From Natronolimnobius sp. AArcel1 (GTDB lineage: Archaea > Halobacteriota > Halobacteria > Halobacteriales > Natrialbaceae), in assembly GCF_011043775.1 (NCBI RefSeq), contig NZ_JAAKXY010000005.1:1-64000 (forward strand): 64,000 nucleotides of DNA. The letters run 5' to 3'. Under the pieces are notes generated by a model, which was not told where the DNA came from, searched no databases, and saw nothing but the letters and a program-made list of their open reading frames with translations. Below, piece after piece: positions 1-8,189 of the stretch (the first letter of the stretch is position 1; each line of letters starts with the position of its first letter). A program made the translations under genes and the position numbers.

Positions 1-128
1 GGGTGGGCAGTCGGCGGAGCGCTCGCAAATGGATTGAACAATTTGTGCATTACTACAACCGACAGAGACCGCATCAATCGCTCGATGGACGAACGCCGAC
101 TGAGGAGGTGCTAAACTAGACAGTGCCG
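1..128 (+). mobile_element. 3' end of an IS6-type transposase with its right terminal sequence
   Basis: The frame from base 3 encodes the last 38 codons of a DDE transposase, with the motif HYYNRQRPHQSLDGRTP, ending at TAG 117-119. Nearly the same end occurs at 18401-18529 and, inverted, at 53914-54090. In all three copies the stop is followed within a few bases by cagtgccg or a near variant, seen as ggcactgtc at 53914. This is therefore the probable terminal inverted repeat. The rest of the element lies left of the window, so it cannot be judged intact or decayed. The family call (IS6-like) comes from comparison with the more complete copy at 17901-18529. Confidence 0.8.
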
Positions 129-336
129 GTCAAAATTAACCCTCAAGCCAATTATAACCACAACTATTTTATCACTCTGCCCGCATATTAAGATAGCGCG
201 GGAATCGGACTGTCGTTGCCAGACTGTCCCTCCGCGCTATCAAATCATTACTGATACGACTTCCGACAACCATGCGTTCAGGTTCGGTTGCCGCCAATAC
301 CTGTGAACAAATCCAAGGCACCAATTCAAGAGTTTC

Positions 337-1554
337 TTAAGACTCGTCTTCTGATCCGTCTTCCTCCTCAGATTCAGACTCCTCTTCGAGACCGTCAATG
401 ATGACGGTAACTGTTTCAGAGGCTTCCGGCCATTCATCACTGTCTGGGTCTTCACCGGCAGTGATCTGGAGTTCCCACTCACCGTTTGTGAGGTCTGAAC
501 TCTGATACGGTCGAGTGAAGTCACCATTCGCAATTCCTGGTTCGGTGTGAATTGTTGTGCCCTCGTGGGTCATCGAGGTGTTATACTGGTAGAACTCCGT
601 ATCCGCACTGATAGAGATGGTTCCATCATCAGCAGGCGTCACCTGAAGTTCCTCCTGGGTTTCACCGTCGACAACGAGCGGGTTGTCTTCAGCACCCTCA
701 ATTGTGATGTTCTCGAGTGTTGGCGTTACAGGTTCGGACGTATCCTCCCCTTCTCCGACGACAGTCAGTGGCTCTGTGGCGGAATGAGAGATGCCCTGAA
801 GCGCAGCAACGTTGATTCCAACGATAGCCAACACGATCAATCCCACGAGACCAAGCAGGCCAAGCGCACCGAATTTCAATATACGCCCTCGAGACGACGA
901 TTGGCCTGAACTCGATCCGGTGGCCAGTGGTCGATCACTCCCTGAGTGACTCTCTTGTGAGGCTGTTCGTTCGGCGATCAACTCCTCTGTTTCTCTGAGC
1001 GGTTCGAGTCCGCTATAATCGCCAATCTCGATTGTTAGGTCACAGTCCTCGAGAGCATCAATCGCTGTATTCTCGCCAATGGCAATCGTTTTTGCATCTC
1101 CTTGACTGTATTTTCGCAATACACCAAGGGCTGAGTCAGCATCCTGGACACCGACGTGGACCTGATGACCACTCTGCAATAGGGACTCGAAATGGTCATG
1201 ATCAGTTGGCGTTCCAGGAGTAGACGTTCCACCCGGACCGAGTCCCTTGAATACCGCAACATCATCACTGGTCGTCTGGAGTGTCATACCGTACTCTTCG
1301 ACACGCTGTCGAAGATCGCGCTTGAACCGTTCGAACAACTTCCGTAACTCCTGGGTGCGATAGACGGCGTAGTACTGCTCAGCACGCCCTCGTTTTGACT
1401 CACGGGCACGGAAAAACACGATCAGTTCTGATGTCGATCCAATATCGAGGTACGCACGAACGCCACCAAAGAAGAACTGCTCGAGGCGCTGATCTACTTT
1501 AGCGCTATTATCGTATCGTTCACCTTGAGAGTCGTATATTGTAAGTTCTGTCAT
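337..1554 (-). CDS. Membrane protein of unknown function, partner of the downstream membrane GTPase
   Basis: A 405-residue protein I do not recognise. Residues 1-90 form an alpha/beta-looking domain rich in aromatic and basic residues. A Gly/Thr/Pro stretch near 105-118 leads to a second compact region (about 130-195). A Ser/Gly linker and one hydrophobic helix at about 227-250 follow. The C-terminal 150 residues look extracellular: beta-rich, Thr/Glu-rich, resembling an Ig-like domain, ending in an acidic tail of Glu, Ser and Asp. Its start lies only 13 bases after the stop of the GTPase gene on the same strand, so the two are very likely co-transcribed and may form a complex, with this protein carrying a signal or anchor across the membrane. 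The IS end at 1-128 lies downstream. Function is unknown; the topology is inferred from hydrophobicity read by eye. Confidence 0.85.
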   Translation of the reverse strand: MTELTIYDSQGERYDNSAKVDQRLEQFFFGGVRAYLDIGSTSELIVFFRARESKRGRAEQYYAVYRTQELRKLFERFKRDLRQRVEEYGMTLQTTSDDVAVFKGLGPGGTSTPGTPTDHDHFESLLQSGHQVHVGVQDADSALGVLRKYSQGDAKTIAIGENTAIDALEDCDLTIEIGDYSGLEPLRETEELIAERTASQESHSGSDRPLATGSSSGQSSSRGRILKFGALGLLGLVGLIVLAIVGINVAALQGISHSATEPLTVVGEGEDTSEPVTPTLENITIEGAEDNPLVVDGETQEELQVTPADDGTISISADTEFYQYNTSMTHEGTTIHTEPGIANGDFTRPYQSSDLTNGEWELQITAGEDPDSDEWPEASETVTVIIDGLEEESESEEEDGSEDES

Positions 1555-1567
1555 GGGTGCAGGTATG

Positions 1568-3010
1568 CTATTGACCTAGTCGCTTGAGGAGTCGATCGAA
1601 CCCGACTGTGACAAGCGAGTCAGACTCGTCACGAACTGGAACGCGTTCTCCCTCTTCGTTAACGGTTGTTTCGTAGTACACTGGGTGAACATCCACTTCT
1701 GGGGTCTGGCGAAGGAGCGCACTGAATCGCTCACTTTGACGGAGTTGCTCACCAACGTAATCACGGAACTTTCCGAACGATTCGTGCGCTTTGAGATCGT
1801 GTTCTTCCCAGAACTGCTCTGCGAACAGATCCGCCTTTGTGGCGACAACGACAACCTCTTTCTCCTCTGCAGCCTCGAGAATGCTGAAATACTCAGCAAT
1901 ACCAAGTCCTTCCTTATTCACGAAGCGCTCAATGTCGACTAACAGAATCAGTGTCGATGCCTCTTCGACACCAGCTGTAAGCTGTGCAAGTTCAGCATCA
2001 GGATTACTGATCTCTCCGTTGAGGGCATCAGGGATCCGGCTGAGATGCTCGCCAGCATAATCAACACTCGAGACGGTGACGTTCTTCGGGAATAGTTGCC
2101 CTTTGATGAACTGAAACTCGAGGTTCTTGAGTTCACTCCGACCAGTTGCTTCGACAATCCAATCAGTATCATCTCGGTCAAGGAACTCCACGAGTTCCAT
2201 GAGGTCTTGACTTGGATTGAGTGCTTCCCGTTTGGCCATTTTCTTATCCCGGCCTCGTTCAATCGCCTCGAGATAGGCGCCGATCAAGAGCAGACTTTTC
2301 CCAGACCCTGGTGGTCCAAGGACGAAGAAGTCATCATCTGAATCGTACCGAATAAATCGCCGCATCGTCACCACTGCAACCCCAGCCGCGATAGTATGTT
2401 CTGGGAGACCATCGACGTTGATCGAAATTGCACTTGTATCGATCGAATAGATCGCAATACCATCGGCAGAAATATCCAAGAATTCTGGATATGCCAGATG
2501 AGCTTCGATAAGCGAAACGAGAACGAGAACGATGAGCAGTAGATAGATGAATTTCCCTGCGCGGCGGAATTCAAAGGTTCCAGTCGATTTGAGTGTGAGT
2601 GTCTTCAGTACACCCCCGAAAAGAAGTCCAACTGCAAGTCCCGGAGCAGCCCACATGACAGTCTCAGCACCCTGAATGTTTGGCAAGAATGTTCCCGTCG
2701 TGCTAAACCCGACCATGAGTGTGCCGAGCCCAACCCAAAGCAGTAGTGCCGATACTCGCTTTTTTGGGTCAAGCGTCAAGACCAACAATAATCCGATCAC
2801 AAGACCCAAAAATGCGATGTTAAAAAGGTCTTGTCCAACTCCAACTAAGTGCCGGAAATCGAAAATTGCTGGAAGAACATGACCGCGCTCCCATCCTGAT
2901 GCAAACAACTGAGCTAGCAGTGGTGTGACTGCAACGACTACAATAAGGTACACACCAAGAGCAAGTTTTTCGCCATGCTGCCGGAGAAAGCGAAGCAGTT
3001 CCTGCCTCAT
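1568..3010 (-). CDS. Polytopic membrane protein with a cytoplasmic P-loop GTPase domain
   Basis: 480 residues. The N-terminal third has about five hydrophobic helices (roughly 16-38, 62-80, 86-105, 118-137, 151-170). A P-loop NTPase domain follows, with Walker A GPPGSGKS at 232-239, a DxxG-type switch motif (DYAG) at 317-320, a hydrophobic strand ending in VDIERF near 359, and TKAD at 391-394 in the place of the NKxD guanine-specificity motif. These motifs in this order point to a TRAFAC-type small GTPase. The strand order recalls Ras/SR-beta-like enzymes or the GTPases of prokaryotic conflict systems, but I cannot assign a subfamily. It is the first gene of a two-gene unit with the membrane protein at 337-1554. 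The role is unknown; signalling or defence at the membrane is a guess from architecture only. Confidence 0.85.
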   Translation of the reverse strand: MRQELLRFLRQHGEKLALGVYLIVVVAVTPLLAQLFASGWERGHVLPAIFDFRHLVGVGQDLFNIAFLGLVIGLLLVLTLDPKKRVSALLLWVGLGTLMVGFSTTGTFLPNIQGAETVMWAAPGLAVGLLFGGVLKTLTLKSTGTFEFRRAGKFIYLLLIVLVLVSLIEAHLAYPEFLDISADGIAIYSIDTSAISINVDGLPEHTIAAGVAVVTMRRFIRYDSDDDFFVLGPPGSGKSLLLIGAYLEAIERGRDKKMAKREALNPSQDLMELVEFLDRDDTDWIVEATGRSELKNLEFQFIKGQLFPKNVTVSSVDYAGEHLSRIPDALNGEISNPDAELAQLTAGVEEASTLILLVDIERFVNKEGLGIAEYFSILEAAEEKEVVVVATKADLFAEQFWEEHDLKAHESFGKFRDYVGEQLRQSERFSALLRQTPEVDVHPVYYETTVNEEGERVPVRDESDSLVTVGFDRLLKRLGQ

Positions 3011-3518
3011 AAGAACCTCTCCGAAGTACGAAGTCGACGTTGTAATAAGCGATTCCCCATCCCCCTTCGTGTCAACTTATCTGAATTCGTTTGATGAGTT
3101 GACTGTTTCCTTTCTCTCCCCATATTTAACACTGGTTCACTCTGATATATTTGTCCGAACGACGTTTCATTTGGGTGTTAGTTGAGACTCTCTTAGTAGT
3201 TTTGGTCACTGCAACAGTCATTTGGAGAACCCACAAGTAATATTATTCCAATAAATATATTATTTTTAGTAGTTATGAGAGCAGACAGGTTGGAGACCAT
3301 AGGCCTGGACCGATATGATTCACAGACGAAATACTACTTCGGACGGAAGAAAACGAAGTGTGACAGGAGCCGGTCGAACGAGCGGCTTCGATTGGATCGT
3401 AATTTTTCGCTTGTGGCCGGCAACCAACTCAATTTGTCAAGTGAGTATGCAGACAGCCGCCAAACCACCGCAAAAGCAAGAGTTACGGTGCCCATTTCCT
3501 AAGCCAAGAACAGAGCTA
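3011..3518. other. 508-base intergenic region
   Basis: This region separates the divergent GTPase module and the flavoprotein gene. It is AT-rich, with several TATA-like stretches (for example around 3249-3270). Short open frames run through it on the plus strand, including an in-frame upstream extension of the next gene from 3315, but their basic, Ser-rich translation does not resemble haloarchaeal protein. I see no RNA gene or repeat here. Confidence 0.5.
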
Positions 3519-5015
3519 ATGGCGCGCAACCAGTACGACATCGTCGTTGTCGGGGGCGGAATAGCGGGCTGTTTTGCGGCGGCAACAGCAGCAGCGGAGG
3601 GATTAGCCGTTGTGCAGTTAGAACGCAAACCTCGAGAACAGGGCGGGTACATCGCCTGTGGCGACGCGATCAAACGCCCACGAAAGCCCACACACTATCC
3701 AGGACCGATCGACATGGACGCGATTGCGGACGACGAGGCCGTCCTTATCGACAACAATATCGACCAGATCGAGTACTGGGACGAGCAACTCGGCGTTCGG
3801 AAGGTATTGCCCTACGACGAGCCAGGCAGCAACGTCATCGACCGCTACGAGTTTGGTCAGCGACTCCTCGAGCAAGCCGCAGCGAATGGGGCCGAGCAAC
3901 ACTACGATACGGTGGTCAACGATGTCATCCAGAACGGACGCGTCACGGGCGTCAAAGCGGTTCGAGACGGCGAGCCAGTAACCTACGACTGTGACGTCCT
4001 GATCGACACCGCAGGCGCCCAGTCAATCATACAGGATCTGGTCGAGTTCGACGCTCTCGAGACTGCAGGCGAGCCGACGTTCGAGATGCCCCATTACACC
4101 CACTTCGGGTCGGCCTACCGCGAGATTATCGAGACCGAATCGCCAGTCGAATACCACAACGCCATCGTCGGAAAACCACTCGAGGAACTTGGCTACATCT
4201 GGTATTTCCCACGGACGCCGACCCAGATCAACGTCGGACTCGGGTTCCAGATGAACAAGGACCCAATCCCGCTTGCTGACCGCGTCCGCCGCGATCTCGA
4301 GGGTCGTCCGGAGTTTCAGGGAGCAACGGTTGCGAAGCGATTCGGCAAGACGAACAAACTCGGATCTGCGATTGCCCTCCGGCGACCGCTAGATTCGATG
4401 GTTGCACCGGGCTATCTCACTGCTGGTGGCGCGGCTGGAACGACACACCCAATCACAGGCAAGGGGATTCGTGGAGCAGCGTATTCGGGGTACTCGGCTG
4501 GGCGGGCAGCCGTACAGGCAATCGAAGACGGCGATGTCTCCGAGGCCGGGCTCTGGGAACACAACCGCTGGCTCTATCGCGAACACGGCGAAGCCGCGAA
4601 ACTCGCCTCGTGGGACGCCTACAACGTCGCCGCGAGTTCCCTGGACCTACACCTCCTTCGCGCTGTCGCAGCACTCCTGCCAGAGGCAGAGCTTCGCGAA
4701 ATTGTCGGCACAACGGCAGAGATAGACAGTCTCAAGAGTAAACTACTCGTTGGCAGTGGCCTTCTCAAAAATTTCGTTTCGGAGTATCGCACTGGTACGT
4801 TCGACACACTCGGTGCGAGTAAGGGCGAACTGTACGACGCGATCCGCGGCGTCAAAACGACGCGTGACCACGTCGCGACGTACGAACGCCACTATGACCG
4901 GTATCCGGAAGATCGAGACGGGTTCGAACACTGGCTCGCACATCGAAAGCAACTCGATCAGGCGTTTTACGACGACCTTGGACTCTCCCCTGACGAGTAC
5001 AAGTATTCGCTGTAG
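3519..5015 (+). CDS. Geranylgeranyl reductase family FAD-dependent oxidoreductase
   Basis: 498 residues from the ATG at 3519. An in-frame extension to 3315 exists, but its composition is wrong for this organism and the FAD-binding fold begins a few residues after the chosen Met. The dinucleotide-binding motif VVVGGGIAGCFAA lies within the first 25 residues, followed by the YIACGDAIKRP segment. The substrate-side segment YIWYFPRTPTQINVG and a late FAD-contact segment GGAAGTTHPITGKG are typical of the archaeal geranylgeranyl reductase/halogenase-like flavoproteins that saturate isoprenoid double bonds of membrane lipids or quinones. At about 500 residues it is longer than the core archaeal digeranylgeranylglycerophospholipid reductase (about 400), so the exact substrate is open. 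The next two genes, an aldehyde dehydrogenase and a reductase-like SDR, suggest an isoprenoid or fatty alcohol/aldehyde route. Confidence 0.85.
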   Translation: MARNQYDIVVVGGGIAGCFAAATAAAEGLAVVQLERKPREQGGYIACGDAIKRPRKPTHYPGPIDMDAIADDEAVLIDNNIDQIEYWDEQLGVRKVLPYDEPGSNVIDRYEFGQRLLEQAAANGAEQHYDTVVNDVIQNGRVTGVKAVRDGEPVTYDCDVLIDTAGAQSIIQDLVEFDALETAGEPTFEMPHYTHFGSAYREIIETESPVEYHNAIVGKPLEELGYIWYFPRTPTQINVGLGFQMNKDPIPLADRVRRDLEGRPEFQGATVAKRFGKTNKLGSAIALRRPLDSMVAPGYLTAGGAAGTTHPITGKGIRGAAYSGYSAGRAAVQAIEDGDVSEAGLWEHNRWLYREHGEAAKLASWDAYNVAASSLDLHLLRAVAALLPEAELREIVGTTAEIDSLKSKLLVGSGLLKNFVSEYRTGTFDTLGASKGELYDAIRGVKTTRDHVATYERHYDRYPEDRDGFEHWLAHRKQLDQAFYDDLGLSPDEYKYSL

Positions 5016-5350
5016 GGGAGGCAAAGCCCCGATTCTGGGTATGCGAACGAGAAGACTATCCCTAGTTGTCAGAATGGACTATATTCTTGTCCGAAGAATT
5101 GATTTTGTTGTCAACTGTTACGTCAACAGCGTTTCGAGTCGCTCCGCGATCCGATCGAAGACAAAACGACTCACGTGACGATGGTCGTCCGGCAACTCTG
5201 TGTCCTGTGTATCACTACGGCTCGCAACTGGTAGCGGATGGAAATGATCTCTCAAGTTGTGCGCGTTTGGATGCCGAACCCATCGACACTTCCATACACC
5301 ATACTTCAGCGTACCAAAACTACAGGAGTTCCCGAGTCGAAACTCAAGAT
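5016..5350. other. 335-base intergenic region
   Basis: Just after the flavoprotein stop lies a short GC hairpin (gggg, eight bases, cccc, near 5015-5030). The rest shows no convincing gene. An open frame continuous with the aldehyde dehydrogenase runs back to 5066, but its composition and the conserved family start argue against using it. Confidence 0.45.
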
Positions 5351-6937
5351 ATGGCACAGACAAGCGGATCGCGAATCGTCGAGGAGACGACCCTCGAGAG
5401 CGGGCACCTCGAGCACCTCGCGGCTCGCATCGAGACGTCCGACGACAGGTCGTCGCTCGAGGTTCGAACGCCAGTCACCGATGAGGCGATTGGAGCGATC
5501 CCAGCCTGTACGCGTGACGACGTTGCGGGTGCGGTCGAACGTGCTCGCTCGGCCCAAAATAACTGGGAGCAGGTGACAGTCGACGAGCGGGCGGCGATCA
5601 TCCAGCGATTCGGAGACCTCGTCCTGAAACGCCGAGAGGAGTTGCTCGATGTGGTGCAACTCGAGACGGGGAAGGCCCGACACCACGCTGTTGAGGAGAT
5701 ACTTGACGTCCCGCTGACGTGTTCGTACTACGCGGCGAACGGCCCCTCGATACTCGCGGACGCGGATCGATCGGGTGCGATACCGCTGGCTTCCGACGCG
5801 ACGGTCACGTACGACCCCGTCGGCGTCGTCGGCGTGATCTCGCCGTGGAACTATCCGCTGACGCTCGCGATGACCGACGCGATCCCCGCCTTGCTCGCCG
5901 GCAACGCCGTCGTCTGCAAACCCGACGAGCGCACGCCGTTTATCGCGCTGGCGCTCGCGGACCTGCTGGCGGCGGCTGGGCTGCCGGACGGTCTCTTCCA
6001 GATCGTCACCGGCGAGGGAGCGACAGTCGGTCCCGCGCTGATCGACGAAGTCGACTACGTCGCCTTCACCGGCGGCACCGAGACGGGTCGAACGGTCGCC
6101 GAGCAGGCCGGCCGGAACCTGATCGACTGCTCGCTCGAACTCGGCGGGAAGAACCCGATGGTCGTCCTCGCCGATGCCGATCCCGAGACGGCCGCTCGCG
6201 GCGCGGTCAAGGGTGCGTTCACCAACGCGGGACAGCTCTGTCTCGCTCCCGAACGGATCTACGTCGACGACCGACGGTACGACGAGTTCGTGGACGCCTT
6301 CGTCGGCGCCACGCGGCGTCTCGAACTCGGTCTCGAGTTCGACTACGGGCCCGATATCGGCTCGCTAATCGATGGCGACCATCTGAGGGCTGTCCAGGAG
6401 TACGTCGACGACGCGGTCGCGGACGGTGCATCGCTGCTATCGGGTGGGCGTGCTAGACCCGATGTCGGTCCATTCTGTTATGAGCCGACAATCCTGACAA
6501 ACGTCGATCCCGACTCGCGGGTCGCTTGCGAGGAGACGTTCGGTCCCGTCGTCTCCGTGTACCCGGTCTCAGGCGTCGACGAGGCGATCGAACGGGCAAA
6601 CGACACCGAGTACGGCCTGAACGCCAGCGTCTGGACGCCCGACCGTGAGCGTGGCCGTGCAGTCGCACGCGAGATCGACTGTGGTACCGTCTGCGTTAAC
6701 GATCCGTACACCGTCGGCTGGGCGGCGACGGACGCACCGATGGGCGGCTTCGGCGACTCGGGGCTTGGCCGTCGTCACGGCCCCGAAGGACTCCGGCGGT
6801 ATGTCGACGCCCGGACGATCGCGACCTCACGGATCGGCCCGCTGGACGCGCCGTCTGGCGTCTCCCCGCGCTGGTTCGCGCACTTCATGCTCGGACTGAC
6901 AAAGGTTCAGCGGCGACTCACCAGGTGGTTGCCGTGA
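5351..6937 (+). CDS. Aldehyde dehydrogenase family protein (NAD(P)+-dependent)
   Basis: 528 residues from ATG 5351. It has the complete ALDH signature set: the coenzyme-binding segment SPWNYPLT, the FTGGTETGR loop, the general base Glu263 in LELGGKN, the catalytic Cys297 in GQLCLAPER, and the late EETFGPVV segment. It oxidises an aldehyde to a carboxylate; the sequence class is like succinate-semialdehyde or long-chain aldehyde dehydrogenases, and the substrate cannot be read. The C-terminal 40 residues extend past the usual ALDH end and are basic and hydrophobic (FMLGLTKVQRRLTRWLP), possibly a peripheral membrane contact. Its stop overlaps the start of the next SDR gene (GTGA), so the two are translationally coupled and likely handle the same substrate. 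Confidence 0.9.
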   Translation: MAQTSGSRIVEETTLESGHLEHLAARIETSDDRSSLEVRTPVTDEAIGAIPACTRDDVAGAVERARSAQNNWEQVTVDERAAIIQRFGDLVLKRREELLDVVQLETGKARHHAVEEILDVPLTCSYYAANGPSILADADRSGAIPLASDATVTYDPVGVVGVISPWNYPLTLAMTDAIPALLAGNAVVCKPDERTPFIALALADLLAAAGLPDGLFQIVTGEGATVGPALIDEVDYVAFTGGTETGRTVAEQAGRNLIDCSLELGGKNPMVVLADADPETAARGAVKGAFTNAGQLCLAPERIYVDDRRYDEFVDAFVGATRRLELGLEFDYGPDIGSLIDGDHLRAVQEYVDDAVADGASLLSGGRARPDVGPFCYEPTILTNVDPDSRVACEETFGPVVSVYPVSGVDEAIERANDTEYGLNASVWTPDRERGRAVAREIDCGTVCVNDPYTVGWAATDAPMGGFGDSGLGRRHGPEGLRRYVDARTIATSRIGPLDAPSGVSPRWFAHFMLGLTKVQRRLTRWLP

Positions 6938-8013
6938 CTGATACCGAGGTTTTCTTCACTGGATTTCCAGGCTTTCTCGGCTCCGCACTGCTCGAGCGCG
7001 TCCTCGCCCGCGGTGACGGACCGGTTGCCTGCCTGGTCCAGTCGCAGTACCTCGAGACCGCACGCAGGCGAGCACAGGAGATCACCGCCGGAATCGAGAG
7101 GGTCGACGATGACGCAGTTCGGCTCTACGAGGGTGACATCACCGAACCCGACCTCGGACTGGGCGAGAAGTCGCTCGCGGGCGTTCGCGAACTCTACCAC
7201 CTTGCGGCCGTCTACGACCTCGCTGTCGACCGCAATCTGGCGGAAGCCGTCAACGTTCGGGGCACTGAACACGTTCTCGAGTTCGCTGACAATCACGACG
7301 TGGATCGGTTCCACTACGTCAGCACCTGCTACGTCAGTGGCCGATACGATGGCGTGTTCACCGAGGACCACCTGCAGGAGGGTCAGACGTTCAACAACCA
7401 CTACGAGGAGAGCAAGTACCACGCGGAGGTCGCAGTCCAGGATCAGATGGACGCCGGCCTGCCCGCGACGATCTACCGGCCCGCGATCGTTGTCGGCGAT
7501 AGTCAGACAGGCGAGACCGACAAGTACGACGGCCCCTACTATCTGCTCCGGCTCTTGCTGGCCCAACCAAAGTGGCTCTCGGTGGCGTTTACGCTGCCAG
7601 GCTCGAGCGATGCCGAGCTAAACGTCGTCCCCAGAGACTACGTCGTCGACGCAATCGACTACCTCAGCTCATCCAAGCAGACCGTTGGCAAGGTCTACCA
7701 GCTCTGCGACTCTGCACCCCTACCCGTCCCGCAGTTCGTCGACGTCCTCGCCGAGGCAGCCGGCCATCGTACCGTCGCGCTGCCGACGACGAAACCGATC
7801 GCACGAACGGTGTCAAGTCGGCTTTCACCGTCACTCCCGCTCGAACCTGCAACCCTCGACTACCTCGACCATCCGACACGATACGCCTGCCCACAGACGC
7901 TACAGGCGCTTGAGGAGAGCGAACTCGAGGTGTCGCCGTTTGAATCGTACGTTGATCGACTCGTCGCGTACGTTCTCGAGAATCCTGCTATCGGCGACGA
8001 GCCAATGATTTAG
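6934..8013 (+). CDS. Extended SDR, fatty acyl/thioester reductase-like
   Basis: 359 residues from the GTG at 6934. A GTG at 6925 is in frame, but 6934 overlaps the upstream TGA as GTGA, the usual coupled arrangement. It has an N-terminal TGFPGFLGS nucleotide-binding motif and the catalytic YxxxK (Tyr-Glu-Glu-Ser-Lys) in the NNHYEESKYHAE segment. The STCYVSG segment and the YRPAIVVGDSQTGE segment are characteristic of the NAD-binding 4 (male sterility/thioester reductase) group of extended SDRs. Members reduce acyl thioesters to aldehydes or alcohols, or act on sterol- or isoprenoid-like substrates. With the aldehyde dehydrogenase and the geranylgeranyl-reductase-like flavoprotein upstream it suggests lipid or isoprenoid aldehyde chemistry; this is inferred from context. 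Confidence 0.85.
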   Translation: MTDTEVFFTGFPGFLGSALLERVLARGDGPVACLVQSQYLETARRRAQEITAGIERVDDDAVRLYEGDITEPDLGLGEKSLAGVRELYHLAAVYDLAVDRNLAEAVNVRGTEHVLEFADNHDVDRFHYVSTCYVSGRYDGVFTEDHLQEGQTFNNHYEESKYHAEVAVQDQMDAGLPATIYRPAIVVGDSQTGETDKYDGPYYLLRLLLAQPKWLSVAFTLPGSSDAELNVVPRDYVVDAIDYLSSSKQTVGKVYQLCDSAPLPVPQFVDVLAEAAGHRTVALPTTKPIARTVSSRLSPSLPLEPATLDYLDHPTRYACPQTLQALEESELEVSPFESYVDRLVAYVLENPAIGDEPMI

Positions 8014-8189
8014 CTGGAGTCTCGAGGATTGCCAGCAGAAGGACCACGAGAGCGACGATGGGAACATATAGTTCTTGAATCGACATCGGAGATGACCTCT
8101 CTTTCAGCTAATTACTTCTGCTCACCCGTCGCTTTCGATCCGTTTCACGACCTGCCTGCCTCTCAAACCCCGCTACCTAGACGGCGCTC

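Noticed and set aside
3201-3235. Similarity of gcaacagtcatttggagaacc to gcaatagtcgtttgaaggacc at about 35110-35130
   Set aside because: Only about 20 bases with several mismatches and no shared context; could be chance.
3315-3518. Upstream in-frame extension of the flavoprotein gene
   Set aside because: Basic, Ser/Thr-rich residues before the FAD motif are not expected for this family or organism; the ATG at 3519 places the Rossmann motif near the N-terminus.
5015-5032. gggg...cccc hairpin after the flavoprotein gene as an intrinsic terminator
   Set aside because: Only a four-pair stem and no T run follows; not enough support.
5719-6456. A 245-codon plus-strand frame inside the aldehyde dehydrogenase gene, and several long frames on both strands around 6200-6800
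   Set aside because: Arg/Gly-rich translations in other frames of a GC-rich gene; no start context and no domain.
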